A DNA stretch of 64,000 nucleotides from Patagioenas fasciata (taxonomy: Eukaryota > Chordata > Aves > Columbiformes > Columbidae), in NCBI RefSeq assembly GCF_037038585.1, contig NC_092521.1, forward strand, positions 75,417,398 to 75,481,397. The letters are read 5' to 3'. Positions 12,814 to 22,312 of this stretch are shown piece after piece. The position numbers were made by a program, and so were the translations under genes. The notes beneath the pieces are model-generated. The model ran no database searches. It saw only the letters and a list, made by a program, of their open reading frames with translations, and had not been told where the DNA came from. The first letter of the stretch is position 1; each line of letters opens with the position of its first letter.

Positions 12814-15083
12814 GCTGTGCTTTTAACACTTTTTTAAACTGATGCTTTTTGTAATGGTTAATACTCAGGTGTTGGTAGGTTAACAACATAGCCTGATCAT
12901 CACTGTGACAGAGCCTTGGCATCAGTGCTGTTACTACTTACTGCTCTTCCTCTAATGAAAACCCAGAATCTGATGGACATGGTGAATAGGAACAGAAATG
13001 GTTTTCCAACAGCAGAGCACCATCATAAGCACATTAAGCAACGCGTCTGAGTTCACATCATGGGAAGTACTGCACAGGACTTCTGATGCTTCCTTTTCTG
13101 CAAGTGCAGGTTCTGGTGGTCCCACTCGCTCTACCCACACTGTCCTGAGGATTGTGCTGTGGGCCCAGTCACCCTCACTGCAACCTGCATGCTGTGTTCT
13201 GCCTGTTACTTGCCTGCATACACAAATGGGGTTATGTGTGTGGGTTTATTTCCCTTGCCTTTCTAATCCTTTCTTTCCCCTGACAGCATTTCCAGAACTG
13301 ATGATGCAGACCAAAGACATTAAGTATACCAGCTTTTAGGTGGGAGTCGGTGTTCTGCTTTCTCTTTGTGCTATTACATGGGTATGGACACTGTATAGAT
13401 AATACTTAATGCTATTTACATAAACAGTTGTAGTGCTGCCTTTCCCAAATAATACACTAAGATTGTTATCTACCTCTCAAAATTGATAACTATCTCAGTA
13501 TTCAATATGTGTTTTCCCACTCATCTCTTTTTTTTTTGAAGGCATTCTTTATTTGGTATACTTAAGCCAGTCTAGCACTGTTAACAATTATGTAGTATCT
13601 TCTAACTTTATACTTTTTTACAAAATTCTCTTACTATGCTGTGTGTTTAAAAAAAAAAAAAATCAAGTGTCTTCCTTCTCCTGTTGATAAGTCAAGATGA
13701 TTTTATACTCCAAAAATCTGGAATATTTTAGTGCTGCTTGTTTTATTAATGTCAGTTCTTAGACCCCTGCATTTTCCTCCTGAAATACTTCAGAAGGGTT
13801 TCAAAGGCATGAAAGCATACAGATTTGAGTTTTGGGCACATTTGTGCATGCTTGTGATATTAAAGGATTTTTTAGAATTGCTAAAAAAAACCCCACAAAA
13901 CTACAGTTCTACAGAATTAAAACTAACAAACAAAACGCATAACACAAACAAGAAACCAAGCCAACCCAACAATCAAACAGTAATAATTAAAAACAAAGAC
14001 ATGAAAAACTTAAAACCCAGGAACTCTGCTGCTAATATACTTTAGAAGTCACTGGAAGTAAAACTTGCTAAGTGTCTTTTGATCTGTTTATACTGTGTAT
14101 GTTGGGTTATGTTCTTCAAAACAAATTGATAATACAGTTTTTCAAGATGCTGAGTTTTCCAGTATGGTATTTCAGTAAGTTTTGGCTAGTGCTCGAAATT
14201 CTGTCTTTACTGTTATGTTGTTCTGATTACTGCACTAGTGTATCTCATGAATTTTGCCTTTAGTATTTGAGTTACTAATTTAAAAAAAAAGTACATTCAG
14301 AAAATGAGCAGTGAAGAAAGGACTTTGTGACCCAAGTTTCTGCTTAACAGTTGTTTCTTCCTCTTCCTGCCATGTTTATATGGTACTTACTGCACTGTAG
14401 TATTGGGTATCATTAAGAATTTATACGGTGGTGTAAATAATTGTAACAAAAAATTGCAGTGTTATTGACTCAAATAGTCAAAGGAGAGAAATTAGCAGTC
14501 CTGCAGTGATGATAACTTAATACAGCTATACCCTTGGACTACCTGTTGCTCCTCATAAAGTTGCCTGGGGTGACCCATCCTGCTCTCAGCCGATATCCAA
14601 AAAGTCCAGCTTTGGGAGAACATAGGAATACTCATTCTTTTGCCAGTGTCATTACTTGATTCTCAAGTTACTTAATAATTTCTCTAATGTTTACATCTTT
14701 CCCTAGTGTTTTACAGGAAGTGTGAGGCTTCCCCTGTTATTTTTGTTGTCGCAAGCTGATTTCATGTTGGATCCTTGCTTGCCTCATGAACACTCAGGTT
14801 CCCTGAGGCAGAGGATGGTGAGGAGGAGGATTCACCCCTCAATACTGAAGTGGACTTAGTGGACAGTAAAAGTTCAATAGGATCACTTAAAGCATGTTAT
14901 GAAGATAATTTTTAGAAGCCTAGTCTTATGTATCTAGATATTTCTAAGCCTTACCACATCCCTGTGGCAGTTTAAGTCTTGGTGTCTAAATCATTCAGCC
15001 ATCAAAATCTGCTTTAGGGGGAAAAAATACTTTACAGGATTCAAATAACACTACTTACTCTAGATATTTAAATATTTGCATAG
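12814..15083 (+). other. SRD5A1 3' UTR and downstream DNA
   Basis: The 3' UTR starts after the TGA at 12811. No AATAAA occurs soon after the stop. ATTAAA variants appear near 13858 and 13914, and the first AATAAA I see outside a repeat is at 17115-17120, so the true 3' end is not settled. An A/C-rich tract lies at about 13886-13990. Nothing else was recognised. Confidence 0.5.
15079..15083 (+). repeat. Target-site duplication, left copy (CATAG)
   Basis: CATAG directly abuts the LTR start. The identical 5-mer follows the LTR end at 15711-15715. Confidence 0.85.
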
Positions 15084-15710
15084 TGTCCTGGTTTTGTTAA
15101 AAAACAAGTTTCTCTTTTAGTGAATTTTGCCTGTCAGCTAAAGCCTTCATATTAGGTGCATTTTCCTGGAAAACCAGATACAGGTTTTGTTAAACCTAGC
15201 AATGGAATGCAAACTTATTGATAAGCAAGGATGGACATCTCATGAGAGGGGCAATGAGAAACGGGTGACCAGAAACTGACCAGCTGTGTATAACATGCCA
15301 TTCATATAGAAGTGGGAGATTGTGAGGATCTTGTCCGTTTTTTCCTTATGGCCGACATTAGGAGAGGACCTTGCTGGTCGTCCCTGCGAACTGAGGCCTA
15401 GTGACAGCCTGAATCCAGCTCCGGTTGGCTACAGAGTCTAATCCAGGACTTTGGGTGCTGGCTCTGCAGTTGCTGAGACTTTCAAGATTGGTTTTGTATA
15501 TTTTGTATCATTTTCTCTAATTAGTAGCATTAGTAAAACATCTTTAATTTTTCCAACTCTCTTCTCTCTGTCCTCCTTTCCCTCCCGATCGCCTGTCCTG
15601 AGTGGGAAGGGGGGAGAGGGAGGGGAAAAAGGGGGAAGTGGGTGGGGAGAGGAGATTAACAATACATCTGCCAGGGTTTGATTGTCACCCCGCAATCTTA
15701 ACCCTCGACA
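15084..15710 (+). mobile_element. Solo LTR of an endogenous retrovirus, intact ends, 5-bp TSD
   Basis: It begins TGTCCTGGTTTTG and ends CCCTCGACA, so it has TG...CA termini. It is flanked by a perfect direct repeat, CATAG at 15079-15083 and CATAG at 15711-15715. The 627-bp length, the 5-bp duplication and the TGTCCTGG start fit avian ERV LTRs (ERVL-like, from memory). There is no internal gag/pol sequence, so it is a solo LTR left by LTR-LTR recombination. A polypyrimidine block (15551-15588) followed by a G-run block (15604-15655) lies in the 3' half. Confidence 0.88.
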
Positions 15711-15715
15711 CATAG
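15711..15715 (+). repeat. Target-site duplication, right copy (CATAG)
   Basis: CATAG directly follows the terminal CA of the LTR and is identical to 15079-15083. Confidence 0.85.
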
Positions 15716-16382
15716 TTTACAGTGAATTTGCGTCTTATTAATATCTTTATATCTGTTTTAAAAAGATCACTAATGGGACAACCAACTAGCAAAAAAGATG
15801 TGGCTGCAGCACTTTAGTCTCTAATCCACCAGGTTGGTTTGTGGTTGTTTGTTGTTGCTGTTTTGGTTTGGTTTTTTTTCGCCTTTTATGAAAAGGTAAA
15901 GATTCTTTTAATAGTAAAGAGTGAGACAAATTGCTTGGCATTCAGTATGTCTCATTATCAAAAGCTGTAACTCTCTGTACTCGGTAGTTTTTACCATTGT
16001 TTATGGAAAATTTGTACTGATGCCTCAGTTTTGCTTTGGTACTATGCTGCTAAATGTTTATCTTGACTAAAAGTTCAGCTGGTTTCCTCACGTAATGTTA
16101 ATTTATGGTTTACCTATAGCAGGATAGGTATCTGAAAGGGGATGCTCTGATAGCATGTCGATGTTCTTTCATTACAAAAAAGGAAAAGCTAAGGTCTGTG
16201 GGATATGAATGTCAGTGTATATAGAAATTCTGCTTAATTTGTGTATTACTAAAAAAACCCCAACAAACAGAAGAAGGTTTTGTTTGTTCTTTGTTTCTAT
16301 TTTATATTCTCACTATACTGCTGCAACCTTCCTTAAGTAAAGTACAGAACTCATTTGAGGCAGTTCATTAGAGAACAAATGT

Positions 16383-16785
16383 TATGAGGAGCAGCGGAGG
16401 AAACTTGGGGCTGTTTAGCCTGGAGAAAAGGAGGCTGAGGGGAGACCTTATCACTGTCTACAACTACCTGAAAGGAGGTTGTAGCATGGAGGGGGTTGGT
16501 CTCTTCTCCCAAGTAGCAAGTGATAGGACAAGAGGAAATGGCCTCAAGTTGCACCAGGGAAAGCTTAGATTGGGTATTAGGAAAAATGTCTTCACAGAGA
16601 GGGTTATCAAACACTGGAACAGGCTGCCCAGGGAACTGGTAGAGTCCTCATCCTTGGAGGTGTTTAAAAGACATGTAGATGTGGTGCTTAGGGACATGGT
16701 TTAGTCATGGACTTGACAGTCCTACCTTAATGGTTGGACTCAAAGGCTTTTTCCAAAATAAATGATTCTATGATTCTTGTATTTC
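16383..16785 (+). mobile_element. CR1 3' end, 5' truncated, sense
   Basis: It runs from ATGAGGAGCAGCGGAGG through CTGTTTAGCCTGGAGAAAAG, ACAACTACCTGAAAGGAGG, GGTGTTTAAAAGACATG, and ends AAATGATTCTATGATTCTT, the CR1 terminal repeat. A frame of about 106 residues is still open. The same subfamily recurs in reverse orientation at 55757-56520 and 61960-62300. Confidence 0.9.
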
Positions 16786-16789
16786 AAGA

Positions 16790-19720
16790 CCAGGATACAT
16801 CAGTGAAAAGTATGATCAACTTGGTCAAATGCTAGAACTGTCTTTTTTTTAAAAAAAAAACCAAACAAAACTATTTATTTTTCATATTTTACTTGTTTCC
16901 TTATTCTTTCAGCAGCTTTGACAGAATTTTTCTGTTAGAAAATATCTGATACTGAGAAATTTTTCTTGAAAATATATGGTGTGAAAATGAACTCTGTTCT
17001 GCTCATTCCAGAAGGTGAAAACATATATGCTTTCTATTGGGTATAATATGTGTAGCAATTTTTAAGAGACATTTCTATACAGACTGCATACATCTTTCCT
17101 GAAAATCACCTACTAATAAAATATGGTTTGCGGTGTCTTGCTGAATACTTTTTTTCTGTTAGTAATACTTGATTTAACTTGTGGAGGTTGACAAAGGCTT
17201 TTGTTCCACAGATTTCATTATCTCTAATGAGGTCTTGAGGACTGTAAAAGGTTGTATTAGAATAACCTAGATGCATATGTGAACTTAATGAGTTCCACTC
17301 AAAAAAGTTGTCACATGATAAATTTGTCTAGTGTGCATTCTTAATTATGTAAAACAAAGTATATAGCTGACATGTTCTACACTTATTGCTAGAGCAAAGA
17401 TTAACAGAAGCAGAGGCTACTCATTTGGGTTTGTCTTCTTGGTGAACTTTTTATTTGGAATAACTGTAGCACCTTCTGTTTCAACTATTTTAATTGTGGT
17501 TCAGCAGTATATTTGAGGAATGAGTACAAATGACTTCTCATATGAACTTGTATTCTTTCAGCAGGCAAGAAATCCTGAGTGCCTACCACAGAGTTTTTAC
17601 AGCCTATTTAGGAAAAACACCTCTAACAAACCTGTTTGTTAATTTAAGTAATAATTTTAGTATGAGAATGTCCAAGCCTGTTCTATGCTGCCAAGTTTTA
17701 CCAATAACTGCACTTGTCAGGGCAGCCTTTCATGCATACATCAGTCAGGTTTGTGAGGAAAACAGACCTCTGGGTAAAATTGTACCACTTTTTGCAGTAA
17801 TGCAATGTGTCTGTCAGCATGTGTGTGCCCATATAACCACACAAAAACACATGTGAGCAAACATCTATGGAAATTCCTGCTGTGAAACAGCTGGAGGGAT
17901 AAATCTAAAACAGGGTTGCACAACTACAACTTGCTGTTGAGCTTCTTAAAATTGTCTTGTAGATCTCTTGTTTGATTCCCACGTTTGTTTTGAAAGCAAA
18001 GCCAATACCTTATGTTTTGTTGTGTGCTTGTGGATGGCAGATGCAATAAGTTATTTCTTCACAGACGTGGAAGAATACCTATATTATGATTGGTACAATA
18101 TTTGATGTAATGCTTTTCCAGAGATGATGTGTTACCAGTGTGCTACCAAGAGCCTTGCAGTGATGTTTTTCCCTGCTCCCTCATATTTGCAGGTTTGTTT
18201 CTTCTTGTTTGGTTTTGTGGTTTTTTGTTGTTGTTGGTTTGGTTGGTTTTGTTTTTGTTTTTTAGGAAATGCCTATTTACTTGTCCAGTTTCTGTGAGAG
18301 CACAGGTGGCTGGATCTGAAGAGGGAGCACTAGGGAAGCCATGTCTTCTGGCTGCTCTAGGAGGGCATGCTTCATTTCTCTTGGGCTATTGAAAGGCAAA
18401 AACAGTACAAACTTGGATATATGCATCTACCAGAAAAGAAAGAGCTATGTGATCATATCCATGAACAGGAATATACTGAGTAGCACTGTCAAGACTAAAT
18501 AAAGGCTTATCTAACCTGAGCTAGCAGAAACTAGCCCAGGTACCTGCAATTATTGTGTTGGGATCCAACCTTTTCAATTGGTATTAGTGAACAGCTTGAG
18601 AGGCTTCTAGCTACGGCTCCTGCCCCTGTGTTGTGTTTGCTGCAGGAGCCCAGGAACCAGGCGCTATGCAGAGCCAGGATTTTGCTAATATGCAGGTGGC
18701 CCTGGGAGGAAATCTGTGAGAAAGAAGCTCAGTGCAGTAATGTAGACTTGCAGAATTTTAATGTTTTGCGAGGGTAAGTATGATTCCTCTTCTATTCTCA
18801 GCCTGCCTCTTTGGAAAATGGTGATTGTATCGAAACAGGAGAACTGACTTGAAAGTCCCCAGTAGTGTTTTGGAAGTGGTCAAGCATGAAAACAGTCATT
18901 AACATATACTAACATCAGTAATCAAAAATAAAAATAGTCTTCAGGATGCTTTAAATAAGCCTTGCAAATTTTTAGGCCTGAGAAATAAACCCTAATAGAT
19001 TAAGCACAATATTTAGCATAAAAAAATACACTATATGATCATTACTGATAGAATTAAGATAATACTAGGAAAAGTAGTTTAGAATATATGAATAGCTATG
19101 CAGACAGCATACAGCAGCTTAGTGTTACGAACAGAAAGCTAAATGATCAAGAAAATATAACCTCTGGGAGGGAATGAACTGTCCTACCCAAAGGGGACTT
19201 CATTTTTCTGCTGTGCTGTGCATGGGATGAGGTGCTGAGAGCAGAACATGTGTTTGGAGTCAGCGGGACATCTAGGCCAACAGGTATGAAGGCCCATGAG
19301 ATAGGTAAGACACCAGGGTTCTCACCAGACATTACATGGTATGGACACAGTTGAAGCTCTCTAGAAGTGCCTAGTTTTAAGGCAGCAGAGTTTGTGGCTT
19401 GCTGATCATGGGTTGCTTTTCAGTGTTGAAGACTTAGCAGAATAAAGGAAGACTGAGTTTTCCTGTTCAGGGTTTGGAGAGAGACTTTTGTCTCCTTCAG
19501 CAGAAGAAAGTAACAACAACATATCAGAGCAAAGAACATCAAACAATAAAGTATGTGCAACATTATTTCACCCAGTAGTTGGTAATTCTAGCAATTACCC
19601 TGAGGGTTAAGCTCCAGACATGCTGCTGTAGCTTTCATTATGTGAATGTTAAACTGTAACGGACTAATTTTCTTCCTAAATGTCCACAGATGTAGGATGA
19701 AGTATAACATACTTGTAACT
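16790..19720 (+). other. Intergenic DNA: no recognised gene
   Basis: This is AT-rich with low-complexity patches: A/C-rich at about 16850-16872 and T/G-rich at about 18205-18262. AATAAA motifs occur at 17115 and about 18497, but neither could be tied to a transcript. Confidence 0.5.
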
Positions 19721-19849
19721 TCTAGGTGTTAGGGGTTGCCAGCTTGAGCAGCCTGAGAGAGGTGAGGCTCCTGCAGCCCTGTGCCCCCCAGTACAACCAG
19801 TAGCAAGGCCAAGCGTATATTCCCAGTAGGCACACATAAAAATGCCCAT

Positions 19850-19922
19850 GTGCAACACATATATGCACATATACATGGCAGGCCACACAGACACACTGCA
19901 TACACGCAAACACAAACAGCAC
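19850..19922 (+). repeat. CA/TG-rich imperfect microsatellite
   Basis: It is composed of ACACATATATGCACATATAC, GGCCACACAGACACACTGC and ATACACGCAAACACAAACAG, a degenerate CA-rich stretch. Confidence 0.7.
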
Positions 19923-20035
19923 CAACAGCCTCATCTTGCTCTCCTCTCTGGCAGATCAGGCTGAATATCTGCTAGTGGGAAATATGTCAAAACAAACATA
20001 CAGGGTGGATCCCTCCAGCAGCTGCGCTCAGGCAC

Positions 20036-20756
20036 TGCTGGTTTGACTGGAAGTGAGTTAATTTTCTTCAAGAAGCTATTTTTCATAGCTAGCACATTTG
20101 TGGTTTGGATTGAGTTTGAGAACAAGAAGATAACACCCTGGGATGGTGTTAAAGTTTTTAATTATTGTTGTCTGGGAGCCAATGACTTTTCTGAGCTCTC
20201 TACCTACAGATGTGAGGCAGCTGGGAAGTGGGGCATGGATGGGGCAGAGCTTGACTGACATCCGGACTGATTAATAATATTCCATGCCATTAGTGTCATG
20301 CTTCATATTTAAGGGGAGCTGGGATCTTATGGCTAATAATGGAGTTGGGACAGACAGGGACAGTAGATCTGTTCCGTCTCTGTTTTGGGGGAGTTCTGTT
20401 TGAGAGTTTCTTAAGTTCAGCCTTTTTGCCATCCTGCTGTTTTGCAGAGGCCTCTGGGCCTTTCTGCCTTTTTTCTCTTCTCTTTTTTCTCTCCAAGATC
20501 AGCTGTTTGGGACCAGGTGCTGCTGTCTGGGACCAGCTGCTCGGTGTGGATGGAGTTTGTGAGGAATCATCTTTCATTTTATATTCTATTTCCATTTTAT
20601 AGTAGTAGTATATTAGTGTTATTTTGTTAAACTGTGTTTATCTCAATCCATAAGTTTCTCCGTTCCCTTTCAATTCTCTCCCCTATTCAGGGGTTGGCAG
20701 GGGAGTGAGTGAGCAGCTATCGTGGTTGTATTGCTAGCTCAGATTAAACCATGACA
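20036..20756 (+). mobile_element. Solo LTR of an endogenous retrovirus (second copy)
   Basis: It begins TGCTGGTTTGACTGGAAGTG with AGTTAATTTTCTTC, the characteristic 5' block of avian ERVL-like LTRs (from memory), and ends AGATTAAACCATGACA. Flanks are GGCAC (20031-20035) and GACAC (20757-20761), a 5-bp duplication with one mismatch. The length is 721 bp with no internal coding region. It contains a T/C-rich block at 20456-20505. It lies in the same orientation as the 15084-15710 LTR but is clearly diverged from it. Confidence 0.83.
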
Positions 20757-20759
20757 GAC

Positions 20760-21065
20760 ACCCAGTATGCCCAACAACTGCCCCTGTATCCCAGTCTCCC
20801 TGGTCACTGGCACCTGGACATATGATCCCCTGAGTCTGCAGCCCTGTTGCAGTTGCTGGTACAGACCCTCTTTGCTCACAGCTATGCACACATACACACA
20901 GAGGCACAGTATGGATCCACCATTAATTCTGCTTAGACATAGAGGGCATCCAGCAAGCAGCCCTGGATCCTCACTCTCTGCATCTAGCAGCACCTGAGCA
21001 TGCAAAAAAACTCTGAGATCCACAGCTCCACTCCAACTGCTGGTGTATTTAGTCTATCTCTGCTC
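20760..21065 (+). repeat. Possible degenerate tandem repeat flanking the LTR
   Basis: Two stretches look like diverged copies of one unit. TGGCACCTGGACATATGATC with TGCAGCCCTGTTGCAGTTGC (20808-20850) parallels AGCAGCACCTGAGCATGCAA with CAGCTCCACTCCAACTGC (20987-21040). This was judged by eye only and is weak. Confidence 0.3.
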
Positions 21066-21082
21066 AGATTTTCTCTAAAAAC

Positions 21083-21142
21083 CTTAAAAAAAAAAAAAAA
21101 ACCCACACCCAAACAAACAAAAACAACCCCCACACAAACCCC
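21083..21142 (+). repeat. Poly(A) plus A/C-rich tract
   Basis: A run of about 17 A is followed by CCCACACCCAAACAAACAAA and AACAACCCCCACACAAACCC. Confidence 0.85.
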
Positions 21143-21644
21143 CAGTTATTCAATGGTTTATTAATTTAACATTGTTCTGCACATAATGAATTTATGGACT
21201 AGCTCATGAATTGATCACAAGAGGGGTTACTGGATACCAGATACCTGAAAATAATTCGCTGTGCTTGGTCATCTCTAACACTTCTTCTGTTTCTTGACTA
21301 ACAAGATCTAACTTTTAGAACATATTTTTTGCTCTGAATTCGTTTTAGCAAAATATATTTCTTTTAGCAATCTGAAATGGTGGCATAAATGCAAAATCTA
21401 CAACCATTTGCACAAACAGAATTACTGGTGATGTTCACACAAAGAATTCAACTTTTCTATCTGCTTCCCAGAAGTGAAGTACTCACATATAAAAATAACT
21501 GGGATGCAAACTGGCCCATGTATGTGCAGGCTGAGCATCCATAGAAAGCAAAGCAAGACTGGCCAGCTAGAAAAAGCAAGCTTCTCTAAGTCACTCACAT
21601 GATTTTGTATTAGTGTGTCATTACTGTTCTCGTTAGTACGGCAG

Positions 21645-21690
21645 TATTAGTCTTAGTTTTAGTTAGTTTTAGTTAGTATTAGTTTTGCTG
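21645..21690 (+). repeat. Short TTAGTTT-type tandem repeat
   Basis: TTAGTTTTAGTTAGTTTTAG with TTAGTATTAGTTTT is a slipped short repeat. Confidence 0.8.
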
Positions 21691-22009
21691 AAGCAAAATT
21701 TTGCCTTTTTAAAAAACTTTTTTATTGTTTGTGTTTGTTTGTTTTTAAATAACATCAAGATTCTTTAACATAGAATCAATTGTGTTTGTGCTGGTGAATT
21801 TTAGGCAAAGTACTGTATACAGGAGAAGCAGAAAGAGAAATGCTGGTCCTGATCAGAAGCAGAGTTTGGCCCCACATTTATTATCAATTTGCAATTAAAT
21901 ATGTTCTAAAGTACATGAGTGTAGCATAATACGTAGAGAAAAACACAAAATTCAAAGCACAGCTCTATTATTTATAGAGATTGTTTTCCATAACACCATA
22001 TTTTTCAGC

Positions 22010-22312
22010 CTAGGGAAGTATGCCTCCATAGGCATTTTGAATGGCAGTCTTTGAATGGGCTTTCATTTTAAGTAAATCAGTTTTCTTAAAGGCTCTCCAG
22101 CAAGCATTTGGAATGGATATTAGTGAAGCCTCCAGGTAGTTCTGGTCGGCGTGAATGAGGTCTCTTGCCTCTGTTAACCTCTGTATAGATGCCTTAAGAA
22201 AAATGTACTTCCTTCTCCAGCAGAAAGGACAGCTGTTTGGCAGCAAGGCTGGGTACTCTGCCAGAGCTCTACTTGATCTAGAAAACATCTTATCTTTCCT
22301 AATGTATACCAT
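22010..22312 (-). CDS. Unidentified open frame, possible last exon
   Basis: This is a 100-residue frame on the minus strand, ATG to TAG. It is not derived from any repeat I recognise. The composition is protein-like, for example LTEARDLIHADQNYLEAS and NACWRAFKKTDLLKMKAHSK. An AATAAA lies on the same strand at 21882-21877, about 128 nt after the stop. A possible acceptor, ATACATTAG, ends just inside the frame. I know no gene between SRD5A1 and TENT4A on this strand. It may be an unannotated terminal exon, a decayed gene, or chance. Confidence 0.2.
   Translation of the reverse strand: MVYIRKDKMFSRSSRALAEYPALLPNSCPFCWRRKYIFLKASIQRLTEARDLIHADQNYLEASLISIPNACWRAFKKTDLLKMKAHSKTAIQNAYGGILP

Noticed and set aside
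20296-20602. Overlapping frames on both strands at 20296-20602
   Set aside because: Both lie wholly inside the second solo LTR, in its T/C-rich part. LTRs of this kind do not encode these peptides.
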